Assembly (NCBI GenBank): GCA_904420065.1
Contig: CAJFTU010000040.1
Coordinates: 1 to 48,592, forward strand
DNA: 48,592 nt
From: an uncultured Emergencia sp.
Lineage (GTDB): Bacteria > Bacillota > Clostridia > Peptostreptococcales > Anaerovoracaceae
Direction of reading: 5' to 3'
Part shown: piece after piece, positions 1 through 7,900 of the stretch
How the letters are laid out: each line of letters opens with the position of its first letter
Numbering within the stretch: position 1 is the first letter of the stretch
Made by a program: the position numbers and the translations under genes
The notes under the pieces: model-generated
Seen by the model: only the letters and a program-made list of their open reading frames with translations
Databases searched by the model: none
What the model was told of the DNA's origin: nothing

Positions 1-87
1 GCGACCTTTAGGCTGGAAGTCTCCACAGACGGTTTTGGATGAATTTGTGAAGCACGATGTAACATATGTTTGACAAACCAACAATTT
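1..87 (+). mobile_element. 3' end of an insertion sequence (left copy)
   Basis: These 87 bases are identical to the reverse complement of the last 87 bases of the window. They contain the final 23 codons and the stop of a transposase-like reading frame (2-73) followed by 14 bp that should include the terminal inverted repeat. The match ends at base 87; base 88 onward differs from the other flank, so 87/88 is the probable IS/chromosome junction. The IS body lies outside the window to the left. Confidence 0.8.
2..73 (+). pseudogene. IS transposase, C-terminal 23 residues only
   Basis: The frame reads RPLGWKSPQTVLDEF and then VKHDVTYV before TGA. A short tail with RP, LGWKSP and a following hydrophobic V-L-E helix is typical of the C-terminus of DDE transposases of the IS30 type, where the usual form is RPR-K-LG-KTP-EV. 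The family assignment is from this tail alone. The gene is cut by the contig edge rather than by a visible mutation. Confidence 0.65.
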
Positions 88-113
88 CTTAAAGTCAATT
101 CAAAATGCATCTA

Positions 114-142
114 TTTACCTGTCACAGTACATAAGGTATAAT
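114..142 (+). promoter_or_regulatory. Sigma-A type promoter of the DUF71 gene
   Basis: A -35-like TTTACC (114-119) and a perfect TATAAT (137-142) are separated by 17 nt and lie just upstream of the ribosome site AAAGGAGG (163-169 region) of the gene at 177. The promoter is in chromosomal sequence, not in the IS end. Confidence 0.6.
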
Positions 143-176
143 TATATTTATCTTTGTCGATAAAGGAGGCAATAAA

Positions 177-839
177 ATGAAATTTGCAATGTCATACAGC
201 TGCGGCAAGGACAGCACACTGGCTCTTCATAAGCAGATAAACTCAGGAGATGAGGCGGTTTGCCTTATCGTTATGATTAACACTGCCGCCGGCCGTTCTT
301 TTTTTCACGGTGCAGATTATGCCATGCTGGATGAATACAGCCGGGCGCTTGGTATTCCCATGATCAAGGCAGAAACCAACGGATCGGATTATCATCTGAA
401 AATGGAGGAGGCGTTGAGAAAAGCACGGGCGTTGGGGGCCGAAGCAGCATGTTTTGGGGACATCGATATAGACGGAAACAGGGAGTGGAGTGAAAAACGC
501 TGTGAAAATATCGGACTTAAGGCGTTTTTCCCACTTTGGCACAGAAACCGCGCTGAAATTGTGGAAGAGATTATTTCAGCAGGATACAAATGTATCATCA
601 AATCGATAAACAATACGCTTCTTCCAGAGAGCCTTCTTGGGAAAAGTATCGATAACGAAACCGTAGAGGAAATGAGAATTTCCGGCATAGATATCTGCGG
701 AGAAAATGGCGAGTACCACACGCTTGCAGTAGATGGTCCTGTTTTTCGGCGGCCATTGTCTTTTTCTGCAGGAGAAATACTCCGGTTCGATGATTACAGT
801 GTAGTAGATATCCGATTAGCGACAGATGAGAGATTTTGA
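177..839 (+). CDS. DUF71/ATP_bind_4 PP-loop protein (diphthine-ammonia-ligase-like)
   Basis: This 220-aa protein belongs to the ATP_bind_4 (DUF71) branch of the PP-loop ATP pyrophosphatases. The N-terminal SYSCGKDSTLALHK is the PP-loop (SxGKDS type), which binds ATP and activates a substrate as an adenylate. The family's second signature, GENGEYHT, is at residues 183-190. In archaea and eukaryotes the family amidates diphthine on elongation factor 2. Bacteria lack diphthamide, so the bacterial substrate is not known, and roles linked to B12 or nucleotide amidation have been suggested. The start is set by a strong GGAGG 8 nt upstream. It is monocistronic, with its own promoter and a terminator at 843. 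Confidence 0.85.
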   Translation: MKFAMSYSCGKDSTLALHKQINSGDEAVCLIVMINTAAGRSFFHGADYAMLDEYSRALGIPMIKAETNGSDYHLKMEEALRKARALGAEAACFGDIDIDGNREWSEKRCENIGLKAFFPLWHRNRAEIVEEIISAGYKCIIKSINNTLLPESLLGKSIDNETVEEMRISGIDICGENGEYHTLAVDGPVFRRPLSFSAGEILRFDDYSVVDIRLATDERF

Positions 840-842
840 TAC

Positions 843-877
843 AGATGATTCTGAGGTATAGTCAGATCATCTTTTTT
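843..877 (+). terminator. Rho-independent terminator after the DUF71 gene
   Basis: AGATGATTCTGA (843-854) pairs with TCAGATCATCT (862-872) with a one-base bulge and is followed by six T residues. Confidence 0.75.
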
Positions 878-897
878 GCAGATAAGTGGATAAAATG

Positions 898-952
898 TTA
901 AGATTTTTTTTAGAATTTTATTGAGATTTTATTAAGCTGACATTGTTATACT
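898..952 (+). promoter_or_regulatory. Direct-repeat response-regulator site and promoter of the two-component operon
   Basis: Four TTAAGA-like hexamers begin at 898 (TTAAGA), 910 (TTAGAA), 921 (TTGAGA) and 932 (TTAAGC), spaced 12, 11 and 11 bp. An 11-bp phase is usual for dimers of OmpR/PhoB regulators on one face of DNA. TATACT (947-952) follows 9 nt after the last repeat and no good -35 is present, so the repeats take its place. This fits an activated, autoregulated promoter. The same arrangement occurs at 12052-12115. Confidence 0.6.
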
Positions 953-1052
953 TAAATAAAAAAGATATGAAGTGCTCCACACGCTGCGGGAAGAAATTGC
1001 CGGTTGGCGCAAAGTTAATATATCAGGAAAGAATGACGGGAGAGGGAAACTG

Positions 1053-1760
1053 ATGGAAAGTGAAACAATTTTAATCGTAGACGACAATAAGGAAATCGTA
1101 CATTCCCTGGGTGAATTACTGAAATTTGAGGGCTATCGCATTGAAACGGCCTATGACGGCATGGAAGCCCTTGAAGTGCTGGAGCAGAGACGGGTCGATC
1201 TGATCCTCCTGGACGTGATGATGCCCAGGCTCAACGGATTGTCAACCCTGATGAAAGTCCGGGAGCAGTTTAAGATTCCGGTGATCATCCTTTCGGCCAA
1301 GACCGAGGAAAGCGATAAGGTTTCCGGTCTGATTCTTGGAGCCGACGATTACGTCAGCAAACCCTACAACGCTGCGGAGCTGATCGCCAGAGTGAAGGCG
1401 CAGCTCAGACGTTATCACGCCTGGGGAGGAAGCGCTCCCGCGGCCAACGAAGATACCGTGGTCAACGCAGGACTGGTGCTGGACCGCAAGCAGCGGCTGA
1501 TCATCGTTGAGGGGAAAGAAGTCAAGCTGACTGCTACAGAGTATAAGATTTTGTCTCTCCTGATGGAAAACGCAGGAAGGGTCTTTCCCGCCGAAGAGAT
1601 TTATGAGAGGGTTTGGGGAGAAATGGCCGATTATACGGTGGAAAACACGGTGATGGTTCATATCCGCCATATCCGTGAGAAGATAGAGATCGATACGAAA
1701 AATCCCAAATACGTAAAGGTGGTGTGGGGAATTGGCTACAAAATGGAAAAATATAATTAA
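1053..1760 (+). CDS. OmpR/PhoB-family response regulator (VanR-like)
   Basis: The 235-aa protein has an N-terminal receiver and a C-terminal winged-helix DNA-binding domain. In the receiver I see the acidic pair in ILIVDDN, the phospho-acceptor Asp in LILLDVMMP, the conserved Ser in ILSAK and the Lys in VSKPY. The C-terminal half shows LTATEYKILSLLMENAGRV and a recognition region ending VWGIGYKMEKYN. The ATG at 1053 is preferred over a GTG at 972 because it follows the Shine-Dalgarno GGGAGAGGG, and because a promoter -10 at 947-952 would leave the GTG with almost no leader. It overlaps the kinase gene by 29 nt. Upstream TTAAGA repeats suggest it binds its own promoter. Confidence 0.92.
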   Translation: MESETILIVDDNKEIVHSLGELLKFEGYRIETAYDGMEALEVLEQRRVDLILLDVMMPRLNGLSTLMKVREQFKIPVIILSAKTEESDKVSGLILGADDYVSKPYNAAELIARVKAQLRRYHAWGGSAPAANEDTVVNAGLVLDRKQRLIIVEGKEVKLTATEYKILSLLMENAGRVFPAEEIYERVWGEMADYTVENTVMVHIRHIREKIEIDTKNPKYVKVVWGIGYKMEKYN

Positions 1761-3066
1761 GGCTTTCCTCCTGAGGATCAGAGGAAACAAGAGGCTTTTC
1801 CTCGGTTTGATTCTGGAATGCGCCGGAGCGGCGTTTCTCTTTTGGATCTACTGGAGAGTGTTCTATTACGGGGTATATATCCCGACAAAAGAGATGTGGC
1901 AGTATGGCGTCGTCATCAACCTGTTTATGGCCATGGGTGTTTTTTTCATCCTGCGCTGGGTACTGAAGCGAATCTACAAAAATTGGCTGCCTCAGGATGA
2001 CTCCTTCTATGAAGCGTGGAAAGAAAAGTGGAGGAAGCAGCAGAAGCTGCTTGCGGCCGTATTTATTCCGGCACTGCTGTTATCATATATGGCGTTCAAC
2101 AATCAGCTCAACGGCTATTACTACACGTATAATCTGTCCTTTAGTTATCTCCTCTTTGCTACCGTTCTGCTGCAGTACGGCGTATGTCAGCTCTGCATCA
2201 TTTCGTTCATGAAGGGAAAGCTGAATCTGCTGATGGACTGCATGACAAAGATCAGTGCGGAGCGGCTCGCTGCAGCGGTGGAAATCGAAAAGGAAAGCAT
2301 CGAAAAGGCGGCCCGCAGCGAAAAACTCAAAGTAGATTTGATTTCCAACGTATCTCACGATCTGAAGACGCCGCTGACGTCCATGGTGGGCTATCTGGAG
2401 CTGATGAAAAAGGAGGAAATGAGCGATACGGCCCGAGATTATACGGAAGTGATTTCGGATAAAGCGGAGAAGCTGAAGGTGATGATCGAAAGCCTGTTTT
2501 CACTGGCCAAGGCCAGCAGCGGCAATATTCAGCTGAAGCCGGAGCTGCTCAGCATGAACAAGCTGATTGAACAGATCTTTGCTGATATGGAGGATCAGAT
2601 AAAAAACAGCGGTCTTCATTTTGTACTTCTGCTGACAGAACAGGACACCAGACTGGTAACGGATAATCTGCACATGTACAGAATCTGTCAGAATCTGATT
2701 GAAAACGCGTTGAAATATTCAGCAAAAGGCACCCGGGTCTTTGTAAAAACTTTTATTGGAAAGGGTGATACTGAAAGAAACAGGGAAAAGGTCTGTCTGG
2801 AAATTACCAATACTGCGGGATATTTCATGGATTTTGACAAGGAGGATATTGTCGAACGTTTTGCCCGGGGAGATAAGGCCCGGTCCAGTGAAGGAAACGG
2901 TCTGGGTCTGGCCATCGTCAGCACTTATGCTGGCGCCCTGGGAGGTTCTTTCGATATCCAGATTGACTGCGACCAATTCAAGGCGTCGCTTTCCTTTTTC
3001 AGAAATACTGAAACAGAACGGACCGGGCAGCCGAAAAAACCGGAATTGGCGGAATCAGGAGAATGA
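1732..3066 (+). CDS. Membrane sensor histidine kinase (VanS-like), partner of the preceding regulator
   Basis: The 444-aa kinase has four predicted membrane segments: about residues 20-43, 60-77, 107-124 and 134-158. They leave only short outside loops, so it may sense the membrane or a partner rather than bind a large ligand. The HisKA domain carries the phospho-His in NVSHDLKTPLTSMVGYLE. The ATPase domain has the N-box (NLIENALKYS) and the G2 box GLGLAIV; the G1 position reads EITNTAG rather than DxGxG, a variant common in this VanS-type subfamily. The start is uncertain: TTG at 1732 overlaps the regulator by 29 nt, and no better-placed ATG exists before the first membrane segment. The C-terminal tail is Lys/Glu-rich. 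Confidence 0.88.
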   Translation: MATKWKNIIKAFLLRIRGNKRLFLGLILECAGAAFLFWIYWRVFYYGVYIPTKEMWQYGVVINLFMAMGVFFILRWVLKRIYKNWLPQDDSFYEAWKEKWRKQQKLLAAVFIPALLLSYMAFNNQLNGYYYTYNLSFSYLLFATVLLQYGVCQLCIISFMKGKLNLLMDCMTKISAERLAAAVEIEKESIEKAARSEKLKVDLISNVSHDLKTPLTSMVGYLELMKKEEMSDTARDYTEVISDKAEKLKVMIESLFSLAKASSGNIQLKPELLSMNKLIEQIFADMEDQIKNSGLHFVLLLTEQDTRLVTDNLHMYRICQNLIENALKYSAKGTRVFVKTFIGKGDTERNREKVCLEITNTAGYFMDFDKEDIVERFARGDKARSSEGNGLGLAIVSTYAGALGGSFDIQIDCDQFKASLSFFRNTETERTGQPKKPELAESGE

Positions 3067-3131
3067 GTGAAATCAGCGGTCTGAACGGGTTTTGCTTTTT
3101 ATGATGCGGCTTTCGTCTTTACCAACCGGAT

Positions 3132-3163
3132 AGCTGCGTATATTTGGAGCAGCTGTCCTTTTT
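3132..3163 (+). terminator. Weak terminator after the kinase gene
   Basis: AGCTGC (3132-3137) and GCAGCT (3149-3154) form a short stem, followed by GTCC and five T residues. It lies between the convergent kinase and XRE genes. The stem is short, so this is tentative. Confidence 0.4.
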
Positions 3164-3188
3164 AGTTTCAGTCCGATCCTGTCTGCCC

Positions 3189-3599
3189 CTAATCCGGGGG
3201 GTTTTGATTTGTGTCTTTTAAATATTTCTGTATTCTCCTTATCAGTTCCTGGTTCGCCGCAGGTTCCTCCTCGTCGGGAGAAAGCGCCAGTCCGCACTGA
3301 TTCATGAAGTCTACTGCAAAGCGGTACTTTCTGAAATAATTGAGCAGCGTGTTGATGATCTCTTTTTCTTCTTTTTTTAAAAATCCGATGTTTATCGTTT
3401 CACTTTTTTCGATATCCAAAATGTAATCGGCAGATACTTTGAATATCTTTGCCAGTTCAACTACATATTGTGTAGACGGAATACTGATTCCCATTTCCCA
3501 GGCGTTTACTGCGGATCTGGATATTCCCAGCCGTTTCGCAAGAGCAGTCTGCGAATAGTTGTTCTCTTCTCTCAAATTTTTTATATTCTCTCCAATCAT
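3189..3599 (-). CDS. XRE-family transcriptional regulator
   Basis: The 136-aa protein starts with a Cro/C1-type helix-turn-helix (about residues 3-58): IGENIKNLREENNYSQTALAKRLGISRSAVNAWE, with the recognition helix at SRSAVNAWE. The C-terminal half is charged and helical with no recognised domain. I place the start at 3599 because GAGGT lies 7 nt upstream; a further ATG eight codons earlier (3623) has no ribosome site. It is divergent from the peptide-transport operon, with a dyad at 3638-3663 between the two, so it could regulate that operon or itself. This is inference from position. Confidence 0.85.
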   Translation of the reverse strand: MIGENIKNLREENNYSQTALAKRLGISRSAVNAWEMGISIPSTQYVVELAKIFKVSADYILDIEKSETINIGFLKKEEKEIINTLLNYFRKYRFAVDFMNQCGLALSPDEEEPAANQELIRRIQKYLKDTNQNPPD

Positions 3600-3637
3600 A
3601 AATCTACCTCGTTTTGTTTTCATTATATCAATCCGCA

Positions 3638-3663
3638 GTCACAACGGCATTATCGTTACAGAC
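3638..3663. promoter_or_regulatory. Imperfect dyad, possible operator of the XRE regulator
   Basis: GTC-N2-AACG (3638-3646), seven bases, then CGTT-N3-GAC (3654-3663) form a near-symmetric site centred at about 3650, upstream of the XRE start. ATTATA at 3622-3627 is a -10 box on the minus strand. Binding is inferred. Confidence 0.3.
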
Positions 3664-3710
3664 AATAAATAACCATTAATGATATGCGATTGACATAAGG
3701 CAAATACAAA

Positions 3711-3739
3711 TTGACAACCATATTCTTTTCGTCTATAAT
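3711..3739 (+). promoter_or_regulatory. Consensus promoter of the peptide-transport operon
   Basis: TTGACA (3711-3716), a 17-nt spacer and TATAAT (3734-3739) match the sigma-A consensus at every position. Transcription should start near 3746, about 440 nt before the first gene. Confidence 0.85.
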
Positions 3740-3745
3740 TAAGGC

Positions 3746-4184
3746 AGAAAGAGGGTCAGAGGAAATACGGCGCCGCTTGTTTACGGCGGTATGGGCGGCC
3801 TTATCGGGATGAGGCCAAAGAGAATGCAGATTCCCTATCTGCGCCGGGTTTTACTCTTGTATATTGAGTGCAGTATCTTCACTTTTCTCGGCGCAGATAT
3901 TTTTCAGCGGGTAATCATGGATTGCGATTACCGACATATATTATATGGAAAAAGGAAACGGCACAGAAGCGTTTTAATTTTAGCGGCGGGGAGGTGCAGA
4001 GAAAGAGAAAAGATGTCCATGCCTTGTACGGTATCGGACCGGCATTGAGAGCCGGTTCGCAGGCAGAAGAGGACAAGAGGAAACGTTTTTTTTGCCGAAA
4101 AATTTCTGAATTTTCAAATGAATTATATCGATTTTTGCAACATCGAACCCGGTTAGAAAGATCTAATTAAGAGAGGAGAACAAA
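3746..4184 (+). ncRNA. Structured 5' leader with mutually exclusive hairpins, candidate cis-regulatory RNA
   Basis: No convincing gene lies in this 440-nt leader; the short frames here lack good ribosome sites. It holds several stems: CGCCG/CGGCG near 3770-3787; GGCCT/AGGCC near 3800-3816; hairpin A, GCAGAT (3826-3831) with ATCTGC (3837-3842); and hairpin B, TATCTGCGCCG (3836-3846) with CGGCGCAGATA (3889-3899), 11 perfect pairs followed by five T. A and B share bases 3837-3842 and cannot coexist. A further 9-bp stem (4035-4043 with 4051-4059, one G-T pair) has loop ATTGAGA. The pattern suggests attenuation. I saw no T-box sequence and cannot name a riboswitch class. Confidence 0.5.
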
Positions 4185-5750
4185 ATGAAGAAGAAATTGT
4201 TAACCCTGATGCTGATCGCTGTCATGGCGGTTTCCCTGGCAGCCTGCGGAGGAGGCGGTGGAGAAAGCAGCGGCAGCAATGAAGACAGAACGCTGGTTAT
4301 GAGACTTGGACAGTCTCTGTCCTCCCTGGACTGGGAGAATTCCACCCTCACCTATGATATGTACGTATGGCATCAGATGTATGAAGGGCTGTACGGCATG
4401 GATGAAGCCGGAGAAGGCTACTATGAAGAACTGGCGGATGGCGTTACCGTCAGCGATGACGGACTGGTTTATACCGTACCTCTTCGTGAGGGCGTAACCT
4501 TCCAGAATGGAGAACCGCTGACTGCAAATGACGTTGTCTTCAGCTATGAGCGCGCGATGAAGAACAGCCGCTTTAATTATCTGACTTCCCCTATCGAAGA
4601 GGTTAAAGCCATCGATGAAAATACGGTTGAATTCACGCTGAACCAGCCGTATTCCGCTATTGACCATACCTTCTTTTCCATCAAGATCACAAATGAAAAA
4701 GAAGTAACCGAACAGGGAGAAGATTTCGGAACCATTCCGCACAAAGCGGGAACCGGTCCGTACTATGTAACCGAATATGACGTAGCCAGCGGAGTAAAGA
4801 TGGAGGCCTATGAGGATTACTGGCGCGGAGCTCCGGCCATTAAACACGTTGAATTCAAAGTCATCGCAGATGAAGCCGCAGCGGTCATCGCATATGAAAA
4901 CGGAGATATCGATTACCTGGCAGAGGTTAATCTGTCCGACTGGGACGCCGTATCCAACAAGGAGGGCGGAGAGTCTGTAATGCTCAAGGGCAACGATATC
5001 ACCTGGTTGGGCATCAACTACCTGTCTCCTACGGCGGATGGCGCGCTGATGAACGAAAAGGTACGTCAGGCTATTTTCTACGCGATCGACAAGGATGCGA
5101 TAAATACGGCGGTATTTGACGGAGAAGGGACGGTTACCAACGAGTATATGCCGCACGATTATGTACCGACCCAACCGACAGAAGGCTTTATGACTTACGA
5201 TTACGATCCGGAAAAGGCGAAAGAACTTTTGAAGGAAGCCGGCTATGAGAACGGACTGGATTTGGGCGATATTTTGACATACGGCGGCGCCGATTCTCCT
5301 AAGGGTAAAGCGGCTGTTGTTATTCAGGATAATCTGGCTGCTGTAGGAATTACCGTTGGTGTAGATATGCGTGAATACGCGGCTGCAGAAGCAGATATGT
5401 ACGGCCAGAATTACGATCTGGTTATCTTCGGAGATTCCAACAACTATGACTTTAACAATATCCGTCAGCAGGTGCACAGCGAATCTACAGGTATGTATCT
5501 GGTTAAATTCAAGGACGAACGGTCTCCGTTCAACTGGCAGCGCATGGAAGAACTGATTGACCTGGGCGTTTCAACGACGGATGTGGATGAGCGTCTTGAA
5601 TACTATACTGAGCTTTGGGATCTGGTTATGAAGACCGCGACCATCGACCCACTGGTACACAAGCCTGTTGGAATCGTGTGGACCAGTGATCTGGATATCG
5701 GCGAGCCGGTTCCGAACTTCTATAAGATCAGAACCTTTAGCTGGAAATAA
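4185..5750 (+). CDS. Peptide ABC transporter substrate-binding lipoprotein (SBP family 5)
   Basis: The 521-aa protein is the extracellular binding component of a dipeptide/oligopeptide importer. The N-terminus is a lipoprotein signal: MKKK, a hydrophobic stretch and the lipobox LAAC, with the acylated Cys at residue 21 followed by a Gly/Ser linker. Family-5 features include the early YEGL region, a DVVFSYERA stretch and AGTGPYYV. Length is normal for the OppA/DppA family. It follows a strong GAGAGGAG ribosome site and heads the operon. Ligand specificity cannot be read directly, but the M20-type dipeptidase at the operon's end points to short peptides. A 27-nt hairpin just after the stop may keep this mRNA segment abundant. 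Confidence 0.93.
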   Translation: MKKKLLTLMLIAVMAVSLAACGGGGGESSGSNEDRTLVMRLGQSLSSLDWENSTLTYDMYVWHQMYEGLYGMDEAGEGYYEELADGVTVSDDGLVYTVPLREGVTFQNGEPLTANDVVFSYERAMKNSRFNYLTSPIEEVKAIDENTVEFTLNQPYSAIDHTFFSIKITNEKEVTEQGEDFGTIPHKAGTGPYYVTEYDVASGVKMEAYEDYWRGAPAIKHVEFKVIADEAAAVIAYENGDIDYLAEVNLSDWDAVSNKEGGESVMLKGNDITWLGINYLSPTADGALMNEKVRQAIFYAIDKDAINTAVFDGEGTVTNEYMPHDYVPTQPTEGFMTYDYDPEKAKELLKEAGYENGLDLGDILTYGGADSPKGKAAVVIQDNLAAVGITVGVDMREYAAAEADMYGQNYDLVIFGDSNNYDFNNIRQQVHSESTGMYLVKFKDERSPFNWQRMEELIDLGVSTTDVDERLEYYTELWDLVMKTATIDPLVHKPVGIVWTSDLDIGEPVPNFYKIRTFSWK

Positions 5751-5791
5751 TTCACAAAATTTTACTTAAAAAATAAATCTTGAAATTGTCT

Positions 5792-5818
5792 GCTGAGTCT
5801 CTTTTAAAGAGACTCAGC
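5792..5818 (+). terminator. Intercistronic hairpin between binding protein and permease
   Basis: GCTGAGTCTCTTT and AAAGAGACTCAGC form an almost perfect 13-bp stem. The sequence after it, CTTCTG, is not a true U-tract, so it is more likely a partial terminator or an mRNA-stabilising stem that raises binding-protein output over permease. The rest of the 303-nt gap (5819-6053) shows only short stems and no gene. Confidence 0.6.
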
Positions 5819-6053
5819 CTTCTGTCAGGTTCTGCCGTCTGCTGATTTGCAGATATTGGTGAAACAGTTGTCTGCAATAATATCGCAAAAGCAGGGCGAT
5901 GTTTTATGGGTGTTTTTCAAAACGCGGGCGGCAGATTGAATTTTTTGCGGCTGAGCCGGCTGTATGTTCCTTTCAGCTGTTAGCTTTTGTCCGTAAAACA
6001 GGGATGCCTGCAGAAAATGTTTCCCTGAGAATATTAAAGAGAGAGAGGAAAAA

Positions 6054-6995
6054 ATGTATCGTTATGTAATCAAACGGCTTCTGTTTCTGATACCGACGAT
6101 ACTGGGCGTTATTCTGATCATATTCGTAGTCATGAATCTGACGCCCAGTACGCCGGGACGAATCATGCTGGGGCCGTCAGCTACTGAGGCTGATGTAGAG
6201 CAGCTGAATCACGAGTTGGGATATGATCAGCCGATAATGAAGCGATATGTGGACTATGTGGTCGATGTATTCGCCCATCAGGATTTTGGCACATCCTATT
6301 ATACTAAGCAGCCTGTGTTCGATGAAATCTGGCCTCGCTATATCACAACGATCAAGCTGGCGTTAATCGGTATCATTCTTTCAACACTTATCGGTGTACC
6401 GTTGGGGATAATTGCGGCGGTAAAGCAATATTCGCTATGGGACAATATACCGTCGATTATTTCATTTTTCCTGGCGGCAGTGCCGAGTTTTGTCCTCGGC
6501 ATGGTGCTGCTGTTTATTTTCTGTCTGCAGATGAATCTGTTGCCTACATATGACGACGGAACCATCTGGAGTCTGATCATGCCGGCAATCACTATAGCCA
6601 TACCGCCTGCGGCGCAGAATTTCCGATTTACCAAGTCCTCTATGCTGGAAGAAATCCGTCAGGACTATGTTCGTACAGCTCGTGCAAAAGGCGCCAGCGA
6701 ACGGACTGTAATCTGGAAACATGCTTTGGAAAACGCTTTGCTCCCGGTAGTAACCAATATCGGTCTGAATCTGGGCGTACTCATCGCGGGAGCCGTAGTA
6801 GCAGAAAAGTTGTTTTCAATTCAGGGTATAGGCAGCTTAATTGTAGACCGGATAAGCTATAAGGACGAGCCTACGATCATTGCGGGAACAATTTTGATTG
6901 CTATTGTATTCACCGTAGTTATGCTGCTGGTGGATATCGCTTACGCCTACATTGATCCACGAATTAAGGCTAAATATGAAAGGTTAAAGGGGTGA
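6054..6995 (+). CDS. Peptide ABC transporter permease, DppB/OppB type
   Basis: The 313-aa membrane subunit has the usual DppB start (MYRYVIKRLLFLIPTILGV), one N-terminal membrane helix, an outside domain and five further helices. The EAA loop that contacts the ATPases is visible as DYVRTARAKGASERTVIWKHALENALLP (about residues 203-230); the conserved Gly in AKG is present. The ribosome site AGAGAGAGG is directly upstream. The next gene starts 4 nt after its stop, indicating coupled translation. It pairs with the product of 7000-7890 to form the channel. Confidence 0.93.
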   Translation: MYRYVIKRLLFLIPTILGVILIIFVVMNLTPSTPGRIMLGPSATEADVEQLNHELGYDQPIMKRYVDYVVDVFAHQDFGTSYYTKQPVFDEIWPRYITTIKLALIGIILSTLIGVPLGIIAAVKQYSLWDNIPSIISFFLAAVPSFVLGMVLLFIFCLQMNLLPTYDDGTIWSLIMPAITIAIPPAAQNFRFTKSSMLEEIRQDYVRTARAKGASERTVIWKHALENALLPVVTNIGLNLGVLIAGAVVAEKLFSIQGIGSLIVDRISYKDEPTIIAGTILIAIVFTVVMLLVDIAYAYIDPRIKAKYERLKG

Positions 6996-6999
6996 TATC

Positions 7000-7890
7000 A
7001 TGGATGTAAGCTTGAATAACCCGCAGACCGTAGAGGTATACAAAAAACAAAGTCAGTTTAAGGAGATCTGCCGCCGTTTCGTCAAGAGTAAGGGTGCGCT
7101 GATCGGTCTGATCCTTTTTGCAGCAGTGGCTATTCTTTTGCTCTGTGCGGATCTGATCGTACCGTACGATATGGCGACGATGCAGGATGTAGCCTTGAAG
7201 AACGCGCCGCCTTCATCTGAGCACTGGTTCGGCTGCGATGCGTATGGAAGAGATATCTTTGCCCGTGTACTTCACGGTGGTAAAATTTCCTTGGGAATCG
7301 CGCTTCTGGGCACTGTGACATCCTGCGTAGTAGGCTGTCTTCTGGGTGCTGTCGCCGGATATTACGGCGGTTGGGTTGACAGTGTCATTATGCGTGCCCT
7401 GGATATTTTCATGTCCGTACCGGATTTGCTGTTCACCATGGCGGTAGTTTATGCCCTGGGTGCTAATTTCACCAATCTGGTTATCGCACTGACGCTGGCA
7501 TTCTTTACTAACTATGTGAGACTCGTTCGATCGGAGGTACTGAACCTGGCTGAATCGGACTATGTAGAGGCTTCTCGTGCCGGCGGGGCCGGCGGACTGA
7601 GAATTATCCTGTCCCATATTATACCGAACTCGATGGGCATTATCATCGTCAATACAACGTTGAACGTGGCGAAAATCGTCATCTACGAGTCCACTCTGAG
7701 CTTCCTTGGACTGGGTATGCAGCCTCCGTCGCCGGAATGGGGACAGATGCTTTCGGAAGCCCGCGAATTCATGCGTGCAGCTCCGCATCTGCTGATCTTC
7801 CCGGCTATGGCTATCGTTATCACTGCCTGCGCTATCAATCTGATGGGCGACGGACTTCGGGATGCGCTGGATCCGCATCTGAAATCGTAA
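7000..7890 (+). CDS. Peptide ABC transporter permease, DppC/OppC type
   Basis: The 296-aa permease shows the OppC_N region at residues about 17-65 (FVKSKGALIGLILFAAVAIL), the conserved HWFGCDAYGRDIFARVLHGG stretch and the EAA loop DYVEASRAGGAGGLRIILSHIIPNS. Six membrane helices are predicted. The end, MGDGLRDALDPHLKS, is typical of DppC. It is translationally close to both neighbours (4 nt and 10 nt gaps) and forms the heterodimeric channel with the preceding permease. Confidence 0.93.
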   Translation: MDVSLNNPQTVEVYKKQSQFKEICRRFVKSKGALIGLILFAAVAILLLCADLIVPYDMATMQDVALKNAPPSSEHWFGCDAYGRDIFARVLHGGKISLGIALLGTVTSCVVGCLLGAVAGYYGGWVDSVIMRALDIFMSVPDLLFTMAVVYALGANFTNLVIALTLAFFTNYVRLVRSEVLNLAESDYVEASRAGGAGGLRIILSHIIPNSMGIIIVNTTLNVAKIVIYESTLSFLGLGMQPPSPEWGQMLSEAREFMRAAPHLLIFPAMAIVITACAINLMGDGLRDALDPHLKS

Positions 7891-7900
7891 GGAGGTCACT

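Noticed and set aside
69-98. Outward promoter from the IS end (TTGACA at 70-75)
   Set aside because: No -10 box lies at 16-18 nt in the flanking DNA; the gene at 177 has its own promoter at 114-142.
3791-4170. Two overlapping frames in the peptide-operon leader
   Set aside because: Poor ribosome sites and no recognisable protein; the sequence is better explained by RNA stems.
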